From Odiellus spinosus (taxonomy: Eukaryota > Arthropoda > Arachnida > Opiliones > Phalangiidae): a DNA stretch of 64,000 nucleotides. The stretch's first letter is position 1. Every line of letters starts with the position of its first letter. Of this stretch, positions 9,044-18,300 are shown in pieces. The DNA lies in assembly GCA_963920705.1 (NCBI GenBank), contig OY987233.1, positions 3,338,001 through 3,402,000 of the forward strand, written 5' to 3'. The notes beneath the pieces are model-generated. The model was not told the origin of the DNA, searched no databases, and worked only from the letters and a program-made list of their open reading frames with translations. A program made the position numbers and the translations under genes.

Positions 9044-9125
9044 GGTGGAGTGGCCGAGTGGTCTATGGAGCTGGTTTAAGGCACGAGTCTCTTCGTAGGC
9101 GTGGGTTCGAATCCCACCTCTATCA
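9044..9125 (+). pseudogene. tRNA-Leu(AAG), degenerate
   Basis: Duplicate of 6964-7045. Confidence 0.7.
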
Positions 9126-9193
9126 CAATCTTTGTGGAATTGGATACTGTATTCATTTTCTAGGATATTTTGGGTTTGAGGCACTGTTGGTAA

Positions 9194-9267
9194 GGTAGAG
9201 TGGTCTAAGGTGCTGGTTTAAGGCACCAGTCTCTTCGGAGGCGTGGGTTCGAATCCCACCTCTATCA
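9194..9267 (+). pseudogene. tRNA-Leu(AAG) with D-arm deletion
   Basis: Duplicate of 7114-7187. Confidence 0.78.
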
Positions 9268-9335
9268 CAATCTTTTCGGATTTAGATCCTGTATTTCTTT
9301 CTATGATATTTTGTGTTTGAGGCACTGTTTGCCCA

Positions 9336-9417
9336 TGTAGAGTGGCCGAGTGGTCTAAGGCGCTGGTTTAAGGCACCAGTCTCTTCGGAGGCGTGGGTTC
9401 GATTCCCACCTCTATCA
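9336..9417 (+). tRNA. tRNA-Leu(AAG)
   Basis: Duplicate of 7256-7337; first base T. Confidence 0.68.
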
Positions 9418-9485
9418 CGATCTTTGCGGAATTGGATACTGTATTCATTTTCTAGGATATTTTGGGTTTGAGGCACTGTTGGTAA

Positions 9486-9567
9486 GGTAGAGTGGCCGAG
9501 TGGTCTAAGGCGCTGGTTTAAGGCACCAGTCCCTTCGGAGGCGTGGGTTCGAATCCCACCTCTATCA
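9486..9567 (+). tRNA. tRNA-Leu(AAG)
   Basis: Duplicate of 7406-7487, differing in the variable arm (CCC for CAC). Confidence 0.82.
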
Positions 9568-9635
9568 CGATCTTTGCGGAATTGGATACTGTATTCATTT
9601 TCTAGGATATTTTGGGTTTGAGGCACTGTTGGTAA

Positions 9636-9717
9636 GGTAGAGTGGCCGAGTGATCTAAGGCGCTGGTTTAAGGCACCAGTGTCTTCGGAGGCGTGGGTTC
9701 GAATCCCACCTCTATCA
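9636..9717 (+). tRNA. tRNA-Leu(AAG)
   Basis: Duplicate of 7556-7637. Confidence 0.78.
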
Positions 9718-9785
9718 CAATCTTTGTGGAATTGGATACTGTATTTATTTTTTAGGATATTTCGGGTGTGAGGCACTAGTGGCCA

Positions 9786-9868
9786 GGTAGAGTGGCCGAG
9801 TAGGTCTAAGGCGCTGGTTTCAGGTACCAGTCTCTTCTGGGGCGTGGGCTCGAATCCCACCTCTATCA
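9786..9868 (+). tRNA. tRNA-Leu(CAG), 83 nt
   Basis: Duplicate of 7706-7788, with the extra D-loop base. Confidence 0.68.
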
Positions 9869-9935
9869 CAATCTTTACGGATTTAGCTCCTGTAATTATT
9901 TCTATGATATTTTGTGTTTGAGACGCAGTTTGCCA

Positions 9936-10017
9936 GGTAGAGTGGCCGAGTGGTCTATGGAGCTGGTTTAAGGCACGAGTCTCTTCGGAGGCGTGGGTTC
10001 GAATCCCACCTCTATCA
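9936..10017 (+). pseudogene. tRNA-Leu(AAG), recombinant
   Basis: Its 5' flank matches the unit at 7856 while its body matches the unit at 8304. This looks like a crossover junction between units. Confidence 0.7.
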
Positions 10018-10085
10018 CAATCTTTGTGGAATTGGATACTGTCTTCATTTTCTAGGATATTTTGGGTTTGAGGCACTGTTGGTAA

Positions 10086-10159
10086 GGTAGAGTGGTCTAA
10101 GGCGCTGGTTTAAGGCACCAGTCTCTTCGGAGGCGTGGGTTCGAATCCCACCTCTATCA
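10086..10159 (+). pseudogene. tRNA-Leu(AAG) with D-arm deletion
   Basis: Duplicate of 8454-8527. Confidence 0.78.
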
Positions 10160-10227
10160 CAATCTTTTCGGATTTAGATCCTGTATTTCTTTTTATGATA
10201 TTTTGTGTTTGAGGCCCTGTTTGCCCA

Positions 10228-10309
10228 TGTAGAGTGGCCGAGTGGTCTAAGGCGCTGGTTTAAGGCACCAGTCTCTTCGGAGGGGTGGGTTCGATTCCCA
10301 CCTCTATCA
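10228..10309 (+). tRNA. tRNA-Leu(AAG)
   Basis: Duplicate of 8596-8677. Confidence 0.66.
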
Positions 10310-10377
10310 CGATCTTTGTGGAATTGGATACTGTATTCATTTTCTAGGATATTTTGTGTTTGAGACACACTTGGAAA

Positions 10378-10446
10378 GGTAGAGTGGCCGAGTGGTTTAA
10401 GGCACCAGACTCTTCGGAGGCGTGGGTTCGAATCCCACCTCTATCA
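10378..10446 (+). pseudogene. tRNA-Leu with internal deletion
   Basis: About 69 nt. The D-loop is fused directly to the anticodon loop (GAGTGGTTTAAGGCACCAG), so the anticodon stem's 5' strand is gone. Confidence 0.75.
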
Positions 10447-10513
10447 CAATCTTTACGGATTTAGCTCCTGTAATTATTTCTATGATATTTTGTGTTTGAG
10501 ACGCAGTTTGCCA

Positions 10514-10595
10514 GGTAGAGTGGCCGAGTGGTCTAAGGCGCTGGTTTTAGGCACCAGTCTCTTCGGATGCGTGGGTTGGAATCCCATCTCTATCA
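10514..10595 (+). tRNA. tRNA-Leu(TAG)
   Basis: Acceptor, D and anticodon stems intact; T-loop TTGGAAT is atypical. Confidence 0.68.
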
Positions 10596-10662
10596 CAATA
10601 TTTTCGGATATAGATCCTGTATTTATTTCTATGATATTTTGTGTTTGAGACGGTGTTTGGCA

Positions 10663-10744
10663 GGTGGAGTGGCCGAGTGGTCTTAGGCGCTGGTGTCAGG
10701 TACCAGTCTCTTCGGAGGCGTGGGCTCGAATCCCACCTCTATCA
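10663..10744 (+). tRNA. tRNA-Leu(CAG)
   Basis: Acceptor GGTGGAG, anticodon loop GTCAGGT (T32 lost), T54 is C. Confidence 0.65.
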
Positions 10745-10811
10745 CAATCTTTACGGATTTAACTCCTGTAATTATTTCTATGATATTTTGTGTTTGAGAC
10801 GCAGTTGGACA

Positions 10812-10893
10812 GGTAGAGTGGCCGAGTGGTCTAAGGCGCTGGTTTAAGGCACCAGTCTCTTCGGAGGCGTGGGTTCGAATCCCATCTCTATCA
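10812..10893 (+). tRNA. tRNA-Leu(AAG)
   Basis: Intact; the last T-stem pair is G-T. Confidence 0.86.
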
Positions 10894-10960
10894 CAATATT
10901 TTCGGATATAGATCCTGTATTTATTTCTATGATATTTTGTGTTTGAGACGGTGTTTGGCA

Positions 10961-11042
10961 GGTGGAGTGGCCGAGTGGTCTTAGGCGCTGGTGTCAGGTA
11001 CCAGTCTCTTCGGAGGCGTGGGCTCGAATCCCACCTCTATCA
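10961..11042 (+). tRNA. tRNA-Leu(CAG)
   Basis: Duplicate of 10663-10744 at a 298-bp offset. Confidence 0.65.
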
Positions 11043-11109
11043 CAATCTTTACGGATTTAACTCCTGTAATTATTTCTATGATATTTTGTGTTTGAGACGC
11101 AGTTGGACA

Positions 11110-11191
11110 GGTAGAGTGGCCGAGTGGTCTAAGGCGCTGGTTTCAGGTACCAGTCTCTTCGGAGGCGTGGGTTCGAATCCCACCTCTATCA
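11110..11191 (+). tRNA. tRNA-Leu(CAG)
   Basis: Consensus CAG copy with all stems intact. Unusually for this class it is followed by a W-type spacer. Confidence 0.9.
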
Positions 11192-11259
11192 CAATCTTTC
11201 TGGAATTGGATACAGTATTTATTTTCCATGATATTTCGGGTTTGAGGCACTATTGGCCA

Positions 11260-11341
11260 GGTAGAGTGGCCAAGTGGTCTAAGGCGCTGGTTTCAGGTAC
11301 CAGTCTCTTCGGAGGCGTGGGCTCGAATCCTACCTCTATCA
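11260..11341 (+). tRNA. tRNA-Leu(CAG)
   Basis: D-arm CCAAG for CCGAG, T54 is C, and one T-stem change (CCTAC). Confidence 0.66.
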
Positions 11342-11408
11342 CAATCTTTACGGATTTAGCTCCTGTAATTATTTCTATGAGATTTTGTGTTTGAGGCGCA
11401 GTTGGCCA

Positions 11409-11490
11409 GGTAGAGTGGCCGAGTGGTTTAAGGGGCTGGTTTTAGGCACCAGTCTCTTCGGAGGCGTGGGTTCGAATCCCATCTCTATCA
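11409..11490 (+). tRNA. tRNA-Leu(TAG)
   Basis: Loop TTTAGGC in an intact CTGGT/ACCAG stem; base 26 region GGGG for GGCG; T-stem ends in G-T. One of the best TAG copies. Confidence 0.75.
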
Positions 11491-11557
11491 CAATCTTTTC
11501 GGATATAGATCCTGTATTTATTTCTATTATATTTTGTGTTTGAGACGGTGTATGGCA

Positions 11558-11639
11558 GGTGGAGTGGCCGATTGGTCTAAGGAGCTGGTTTAAGGCACCA
11601 GTCTCTTCGGAGGCGTGGGTTCGAATCCCGCCTCTATCA
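11558..11639 (+). tRNA. tRNA-Leu(AAG)
   Basis: Acceptor GGTGGAG, D-loop GATTGG, D-stem GGA; T-stem CCCGC opposite GTGGG leaves a T-G pair. Confidence 0.66.
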
Positions 11640-11707
11640 CAATCTTTGTGGAATTGGATACGGTATTCATTTTCTATGATATTTTGGGTTTGAGGCACTG
11701 TTGTTAA

Positions 11708-11789
11708 GGTAGTGTGGCCGAGTGGTCTAAGGCGCTGGTTTAAGGCACCAGTCACTTCGGAGGCGTGGGTTCGAATCCCACCTCTATCA
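11708..11789 (+). tRNA. tRNA-Leu(AAG)
   Basis: Acceptor GGTAGTG has one mismatch; the rest is intact. Confidence 0.74.
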
Positions 11790-11857
11790 CGATCTTTGCG
11801 GAATTGGATACTGTATTCATTTTCTAGGATATTTTGGGTTTGAGGCACTGTTGTTAA

Positions 11858-11939
11858 GGTAGTGTGGCGGAGTGGTCTAAGGCGCTGGTTTAAGGCACCA
11901 GTCTCTTTGGAGGCGTGGGTTCGAATCCCGCCTCTATCA
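11858..11939 (+). tRNA. tRNA-Leu(AAG)
   Basis: GGTAGTG acceptor, GCGG in the D-stem, altered variable arm. Confidence 0.64.
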
Positions 11940-12007
11940 CAATCTTTGTGGAATTGGATACGGTATTCATTTTCTATGATATTTTGGGTTTGAGGCACTG
12001 TTGTTAA

Positions 12008-12089
12008 GGTAGTGTGGCCGAGTGGTCTAAGGCGCTGGTTTAAGGCACCAGTCACTTCGGAGGCGTGGGTTCGAATCCCACCTCTATCA
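12008..12089 (+). tRNA. tRNA-Leu(AAG)
   Basis: Duplicate of 11708-11789 at a 300-bp offset. Confidence 0.74.
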
Positions 12090-12157
12090 CGATCTTTGCG
12101 GAATTGGATACTGTATTCATTTTCTAGGATATTTTGGGTTTGAGGCACTGTTGTTAA

Positions 12158-12239
12158 GGTAGTGTGGCGGAGTGGTCTAAGGCGCTGGTTTAAGGCACCA
12201 GTCTCTTCTGAGGCGTGGGTTCGAATCCCAACTCTATCA
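12158..12239 (+). tRNA. tRNA-Leu(AAG)
   Basis: GGTAGTG acceptor, GCGG in the D-stem, and CCCAA at the T-stem end. Confidence 0.62.
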
Positions 12240-12306
12240 CAATCTTTTCGGATTTAGATCCTGTATTTATTTCTATGATATTTTTTGTTTGAGACGCTGT
12301 CTGGCA

Positions 12307-12388
12307 GGTAGAGTGGCCGAGTGGTCTAAGGCGCTGGTTTAAGGCACCAGTCTCTTCTGAGGCGTGGGTTCGAATCGCACCTCTATCA
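12307..12388 (+). tRNA. tRNA-Leu(AAG)
   Basis: One T-stem mismatch (CGCAC); otherwise intact. Confidence 0.75.
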
Positions 12389-12456
12389 CAATCATTGTGG
12401 AATTGGATACTGTATTTATTTTCTAGGATATTTTGGGTTTGAGGCACTGATGGCCA

Positions 12457-12538
12457 GGTAGAGTGGCCGAGAGGTCTAATTCGCTGGTTTAAGGTACCAG
12501 TCTCTTCGGAGGCGTGGGCTCGAATCCCACCTCTATCA
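12457..12538 (+). pseudogene. tRNA-Leu(AAG), D-stem damaged
   Basis: D-arm GAGAGGTCTAATTCG cannot pair; loop TTAAGGT; T54 is C. Confidence 0.68.
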
Positions 12539-12599
12539 CAATCTTTATGGAATTGGATATATTTTCTGGAATATTTTGGGTTTGAGGCACTGCTGGCCA

Positions 12600-12681
12600 G
12601 GTAGAGTGGCCGAGTGGTCTAAGGCGCTGGTTTTAGGCACCAGTCTCTTCGGAGGCGTGGGTACGAATCCCACCTCGATCA
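12600..12681 (+). tRNA. tRNA-Leu(TAG)
   Basis: Good anticodon arm; T-loop TACGAAT and acceptor CTCGATC carry changes. Confidence 0.65.
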
Positions 12682-12748
12682 CAATCTTTACGGATTTAGA
12701 TCCTGTATTTATTTCTATGATACTTTGTGTTTGAGACGCTGTTTGGCC

Positions 12749-12830
12749 GGTAGAGTGGCCGAGTGGTCTAAGGTGATGGTTTAAGGTACTGGTCTCTACG
12801 GAGGTGTGGGTTCGAATCCCGCATCGATCA
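12749..12830 (+). pseudogene. tRNA-Leu(AAG), degenerate
   Basis: Anticodon stem ATGGT/ACTGG, altered variable arm and acceptor end. Confidence 0.68.
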
Positions 12831-12897
12831 CAATCTTTACAGATTTAGATCCAGTAATTATTTCTATGATATTTTGTGTTTGAGACGCTGTTTGGCA

Positions 12898-12979
12898 GCT
12901 AGAGTGGCCGAGTGGTCTAAGGCGCTGATTTCAGGTACCTGTCTCTTCGGAGGCGTGGGTTCGATCCACACCTCTATCA
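12898..12979 (+). pseudogene. tRNA-Leu(CAG), degenerate
   Basis: Acceptor GCTAGAG, anticodon stem CTGAT/ACCTG, T-arm TTCGATC-CACAC. Confidence 0.68.
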
Positions 12980-13047
12980 CAATCTTTGTAGAATTGGATA
13001 CAGTATTTATTTTCTAGGATATTTTGGGTTTGAGGCACTATTGTCCA

Positions 13048-13129
13048 GGTAGAGTGGCCGAGTGGTCTAAGGCGCTGGTTTCAGGTACCAGTCTCTTCGG
13101 AGGCGAGGGCTCGAATCCCACCTCTATCA
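13048..13129 (+). tRNA. tRNA-Leu(CAG)
   Basis: One T-stem mismatch (GAGGG) and T54 is C. Confidence 0.7.
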
Positions 13130-13197
13130 CAATCTTTGTGGAATTGGATACTGTATTTATTTTCTAGGATATTTTGGGTTTGAGGCACTATTAGCCA

Positions 13198-13279
13198 GGT
13201 AGGGTGGCCGTGTGGTCTAAGGCGCTGGTTTCAGGTACCAGTCTCTTCGGAGGCGTGGGTTCGAATCCCACCTCTATCA
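13198..13279 (+). tRNA. tRNA-Leu(CAG)
   Basis: Acceptor GGTAGGG (G-T pair possible); D-loop CGTGTGG. Confidence 0.72.
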
Positions 13280-13346
13280 CAATCTTGGTGGAATTGGATA
13301 CCGCATTTATTTCTATGATATTTTGTGTTTGAGACACGCTTGGAAA

Positions 13347-13428
13347 GGTAGAATGGCCGAGTGGTCTAAGGCGCTGGTTTTAGGCACCAGTCTCTTCGGA
13401 GGCGTGGGTTCGAATCCCACCTCAATTA
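13347..13428 (+). tRNA. tRNA-Leu(TAG)
   Basis: Anticodon and T arms intact; acceptor GGTAGAA/CTCAATT has mismatches. Confidence 0.65.
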
Positions 13429-13495
13429 CAATCTTGGTGGAATTGGATACTGTATTTATTTCTATGATAGTTTGTGTTTGAGACACACTTGGAAA

Positions 13496-13577
13496 GGTAG
13501 AGTGGCCGAGTGGTCTAAGGCGCTGGTTTAAGACACCAGTCTCTTCGGAGGCGTGGGTTCGAATCCCACGTCTATCA
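13496..13577 (+). tRNA. tRNA-Leu(AAG)
   Basis: Anticodon loop TTAAGAC (G37 to A) and acceptor GTCTATC mismatch. Confidence 0.66.
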
Positions 13578-13644
13578 CAATCTTTAAGGATTTAGATCCA
13601 GTAATTATTTCTATGATATTTTGTGTTTGAGACGCAGATCGCCA

Positions 13645-13726
13645 GGTAGAGTGGCCGAGTGGTCTAAGGCGCTGGTTTTAGGCATTAGTCTCTTCGGAGG
13701 CGTGGGTTCGAATCCCACCTCCATCA
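13645..13726 (+). pseudogene. tRNA-Leu(TAG), damaged
   Basis: Anticodon stem CTGGT/ATTAG and acceptor CTCCATC are mismatched. Confidence 0.66.
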
Positions 13727-13794
13727 CAATCGTCATGGAATGGAATTCTCGATTTATTTTCTAGGATATTTTGGGTTTGAGGCGCTGATGGGCA

Positions 13795-13847
13795 GGTAGC
13801 GTGGCCGAGTGGTCTAAGGTGCTGGTTTAAGGCACCAGTCTCTTCGG
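13795..13847 (+). pseudogene. 3'-truncated tRNA-Leu(AAG), array end
   Basis: Complete up to the variable arm (TCTCTTCGGA), where MITE sequence begins. Confidence 0.8.
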
Positions 13848-13942
13848 ATTTATTTCTAGTTTACTATTTGTTTGTATTTTTTTTTTTTTTTAACGTTAGA
13901 TTAGGCCTATTTAAACGACAAAGAATCGATTGCATTCTCCCT
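13848..13942. mobile_element. right-end fragment of the TTAA palindromic MITE
   Basis: Matches the last quarter of the complete copy at 14335-14752 and ends ...TGCATTCTCCCT followed by TTAA. It marks the right boundary of the tRNA array. Confidence 0.8.
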
Positions 13943-14334
13943 TTAACCTAGACTAAAAACCTCGATATAAACGCGACAGTATACGAATGTGAACGCTTGT
14001 TTCACGGAGTGATGTGAAATTCCTTCCAACGGGAAATACTTCTATACAATATACAATTATTATGGTATTAAATATTATTAATCTTTTGAAAAACAGAATA
14101 AAGTAAAAACGTTAGCGTGTAAAAATATAATTTCCTTCAACGGAAAGACTCACAATCACATTTAAATTTTAATTTTAATTTAAAATTAAAGATATTAAAG
14201 ACTAAGGATAACTTCTGCTTGTCACCCTGGAAACAAACTCACCCTCCAGGCTTTCTCTCGCCTTGCTACCCAAAGGAAAGCTCAGAAGGTGAGCCCTCTT
14301 CCAGTGATAGGCAGAAGAATTCCTATGCCTTTAA
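13943..14334. other. non-coding spacer
   Basis: AT-rich; no gene seen. Two similar short stretches (AAATTCCTTCCAACGG near 14020 and TTTCCTTCAACGG near 14130) suggest old repeat material. Confidence 0.5.
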
Positions 14335-14752
14335 AGGGAGAATGCAACCTAGTAACAAGTGATTTTTTATCGATTCCTTATCGTTTAAATAAGCCTAATC
14401 CACCGATAAAAAGTTTACAATACAAATATTAAACTAGAAATAAATTTAAAACTTACCATCAAAATAGGCTTAGTGGGATTCATGGAGGTCCTGAACTCCC
14501 TCCGTGTAAGGTCTAGCAGCCAATGAGCCAAGGCCCGCCAAGGTGAGACCTACAATCGCGTTCGATTGGTCGCTAGACCTTATACGCGAGGAAGTCAGGA
14601 TCTCCATGAATTCCTCTAAGCCTATTTTCAGGGTAAGTTTAAAATTTATTTCTAGTTTAATATTTGTTTGTAAATTTTTTAAATAGTGGATTAGGCCTAT
14701 TTAAACAATAAGGAATCGATAAAAAAATCACTTGTTAGGTTGCATCCTCCCT
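14335..14752. mobile_element. TTAA palindromic MITE, complete copy
   Basis: 418 bp between TTAA tetranucleotides. Terminal inverted repeat AGGGAGAATGCAACCTA (left) against AGGGAGGATGCAACCTA (right). An inner inverted pair (AAATAGGCTTAG near 14465, CTAAGCCTATTTT near 14615) makes almost the whole element a hairpin. TTAA flanks are typical of piggyBac-type or Kolobok-type transposition; no ORF. Confidence 0.85.
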
Positions 14753-15145
14753 TTAAAGCGGAGTCAGCGGTTAATTTCGTAATCATGGTGTTTTATTGAA
14801 ATTGATGAAGAAAAACGAAAGCTCGCAAAAATGAAAGGTTTGCACTATTTTAATCCCGCTAAGCCTATTTTCCGGGTAAGTTTTAAATTTATTTTTAGTT
14901 TAATATTTGTTTCGTAAACTTGTCCTAAAGTCGAAAATATTGGGCCTCAAATAACTCTCATAGCTATTAAGCTATTAGAGAATCAATAAAATTAAATTGG
15001 GCATTACTACGTTTGATAGATAAAAGCCAAAAACTTCAAAATAAACAAGGTTTTCCCTTTAAGGGACATCCACAAATAACACCGAAATGTTTTCAAATTT
15101 ATGGTTCTATTTTTTTATAACACGCAAACCGTATATTATTTGCCG

Positions 15146-15188
<43 letters not shown>

Positions 15189-15380
15189 ATTACATTGTAA
15201 GCTTAATTACTTATTTAGACAGCTTCGCTAACGCGCCTCTTCCTGGCCATGTTATTATTTTCAAAATTTTGTCCTTGAGTTGAATGTCACGAAATCCCTA
15301 TTGCTATAAATATGTCTGGAATACTTTGAAATGATTTTTAGTAATATTCTTGTAAGCTTTATATCAAGTTGTTTGCTAAA
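14753..15380. other. spacer with MITE fragment and poly(T)
   Basis: Contains a right-half fragment of the TTAA MITE near 14845-14915 and a 40-base T run at 15148-15187. No gene seen; the sushi-gene promoter presumably lies in its right part. Confidence 0.5.
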
Positions 15381-18300
15381 ATGTACAAGTCGAACCTTAC
15401 AGGTTTTCTCTCTTTGTGTAAGTATCGCGTAAAACGTTTTCATTTTCTAACTGAGCACTTTGAAAATAGTAAATTTATCTCTTGGCTTCTTGCTGCCATA
15501 CTTTTTTCTTAAACGCATTATACATCTAAAAGAGTTAATTACAAGTTTACAACACAAACTATTTTAACTTAGTCTTAGGTTTGGTTTTCGTGTTTGCGCA
15601 AGATCAACCAGGTTTGTCAATTAAAATATTAATCCAATATAAATTAAGTAAGTAAATATTATATTTGCAAATAGTTATTAGATGTCCAACTTTACCCAAC
15701 CCTATTGGCGGAAGACTCGTTGGTGCGTGTCAAGAATCAAGAGTAAATGATACGTGCACTTTAGAATGCGACGAAGATTACAGAAATTTAGGAGTTTACA
15801 GTACAAAATGCGTCGTCGATCAAAATAATCCCCAACAAGGGGTTTGGGCCAACCAGTTCGGAACGTGTCAAAGTACGTACCATAAAAATATGTCCTATTA
15901 CCAAAAGTCTATCACTGTATTCCATAAAAGTAAACAACGCTCCGTAGCTTAATACTATCAGCAAAGGACCAGTTTTAGGTCATAGGCCATTATTTAAAAA
16001 TAACCAAAGTCATCACCCCTGTCTGGAGCGAGTGGTTTAGACTCTTCTTCGATATTTCGAGTCGGGAGAGGGTAATTCCATCTCAAATCATCAAACCCAT
16101 GCTGGTCGAAAATTACGGATTTTCATGAAACTTTTTTCTAGGGTACATTACCATAAGTAACGAGACTCCGGAAATTTAGCGACTTTAAATTGAAAATTTT
16201 TAAAGTTATGATTTTTTAAAGTTTTTGGCCCATTTTCCAATCTTTGCTTACTTGGCTCACATTTAGTTATACATCTTGGCCGATATTACTTTTAAACATC
16301 TGAAATTGGTTAACCCTAGCTAAAAACGTGTCCCTAGTCTGAATTTGAAATCCGTTTAGCTCTATACATTCAAGTTTTTGAGTTAAGCGCTAATTAGGGG
16401 GGGTGGCAATTAACAATTAATGCCGAAAAAGGTCCACCTCCAATTTTAGTGAAATGTTTAGGGAATCACCTACGTATACATATAGAATAAACCCCAAAAT
16501 TTGGTTTCACAGAAACCACTATTTCTGTCGAAAAAAAAAAAAAAAAAAAAAAAAAAAACTTTTGGGAGTGAATTTTGGTATTTCAATGTTAATTTCCTAT
16601 ACAGGGTGGTTCTTATTAAAAAAGCCAATATTCTATGTAAGGATAATATTAACATTGACCGCGTGCGTTTTATGCTATGCTATTTCATTTTATTCGAACT
16701 CGCGCGCGAGACTTTTGAAAAAATCAATTCGATTAGCACGCGCTCTGTGTTATTTTTATCCCTCCATAGAAGCTATTGTGTTTTTGCTAAGAGCCACCCT
16801 GTATAGGAAATTAGCATTGAAATACCAAAATTCACTCCCAAAAATATATATATTTTTTTTCGACAGAAATAGTGGTTTATTCTATATGTATACGTAGGTG
16901 ATTCCCTAAAAATTTCACTAAAATTGGAGGTGGACCTTTTTCGGCATTAATTGTTAATTACCACCCCCCTAATTAGCGCTTAACTCAAAAACTTGAGTGT
17001 ATAGAGCTAAACGGATTTCAAATTCAGACTCGGGACACGTTTTTAGCTAAGGTTAACCAATTTCAGATGTTTAAAAATACCAGCCAAGATATATAACTAA
17101 ATGTGAGCCAAGTAAGCAAAGATTGGAAAATAGGCCAAAAACTTGAAAAAATCATAACTTTAAAAATTTTCAATTTTAAGTCGCTAAACTTCCGGAGTCT
17201 TCATTACAGATGGTAATGGACCCTAGAAAAAAGTTTCATGAAAATCCGTAATTTTCGACCAGCATGGGTTTGATGTATTGAGATGGAATGACCCGAGAGA
17301 GATACGGAATTTAGGCTGGCCACGCTTGGCTATATTGTCTTTCCTCCCAACTCTGGAATTTCTCCAAAGACTGGCGCTTCCTCCATTCGCTATTTACACG
17401 GCGACTGTGGCAGCTTAAGTGTCTCAAATCATAATTGGCTGGTAGTATTAAGCTACGGGCGTTGTTTACTTTTATGGAATTAAGTGATATACTTTTGGTA
17501 ACAGTTTTTACTTAAAACAGAAAGCATCTGCCCTGTTCTTTCTCCTCCTACAAACGGATACTTAACTGGGGACTGTTCCAGAGGAGCCCGGGCTGGGGCA
17601 ACTTGTGTGGCAGGGTGTAACACACAAAATAACGTTGGTAAGGGGTCTTATGTACATCAGGGTGTTTCAGAAAATCAAAGTACAAATAAATATAATAATG
17701 TACCGCTACAGCACTCGTTTCGAGCTGTCTTTTTCGTAAAAGTACTTAATCCAGAAAGTCAACTACCTTTCGTATGAAAACTATCGTTAATTAAGTTCCA
17801 GAAATAAACTACGTCACATATCGGAAATAAAATTAACTTTATAATTTTGACATTTTCATTTTACCGAAGGGGCTTTAGAACGCGATTCAATAGTTTGATA
17901 AAACTTAAAAATATAATCCATAGACATTCGAAAAATATTGTGACAGCATCACTTTAACTTAAAAACTTCCGAAAGTCGTAAATAAAATTTAATTCTTGGC
18001 CATAATGTATTTGGTTTCAATAGCAAATTCATTCTAACCCAAAGAACGTTATCCTTATATACTTTGTGCTTAATTTTTCCGAAGCATCCTTATTACTTAC
18101 TTAACCATTGGAAGTTTACAAGAGAATATTTAATTGTAAATCGTTTAATTTTATAACATAGCACCGGTGACCATGAAATGCATGGATAATGGCCAGTGGA
18201 GTGGAACTTTGCCTTTTTGTAATCAACAAGTAGCCGCTGCCCAACAGCAAAACCAAGGTAATCATTTTTGCAATATCAGAAAGTTTATTTATGTTGAGTA

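Larger units (their letters stand above)
6378..13847 (+). repeat. tRNA-Leu tandem array, block 3 (about 51 units)
   Basis: The longest uninterrupted stretch of the array. It contains higher-order duplications: 6600-7885 recurs at 8680-9965 (2,080-bp offset), 8330-8736 recurs at 9962-10368 (1,632-bp offset), 10597-10850 recurs at 10895-11148 (298 bp), and 11708-11857 recurs at 12008-12157 (300 bp). The right end is cut inside a tRNA by a truncated MITE. Confidence 0.92.

Noticed and set aside
10641..11394. Plus-strand ORFs reading RVAEWSKALVSGTSLFGGVG repeats
   Set aside because: Sense-strand translation of the same tRNA units, kept open by chance.
781..12447. Many minus-strand ORFs with DRGGIRTHASEETGALNQRL-type repeats across the tRNA array
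   Set aside because: They are the antisense reading of tRNA-Leu genes and spacers; the repetition follows the ~150-bp array and does not indicate a protein.
1..13847. CRISPR-like regularly spaced repeats
   Set aside because: The repeats are 82-nt tRNA genes with conserved, non-unique spacers in a spliced eukaryotic genome.
16454..16897. ORFs on both strands around the poly(A) run in the sushi-gene intron
   Set aside because: Palindromic repeat sequence with long A/T runs; no domain.
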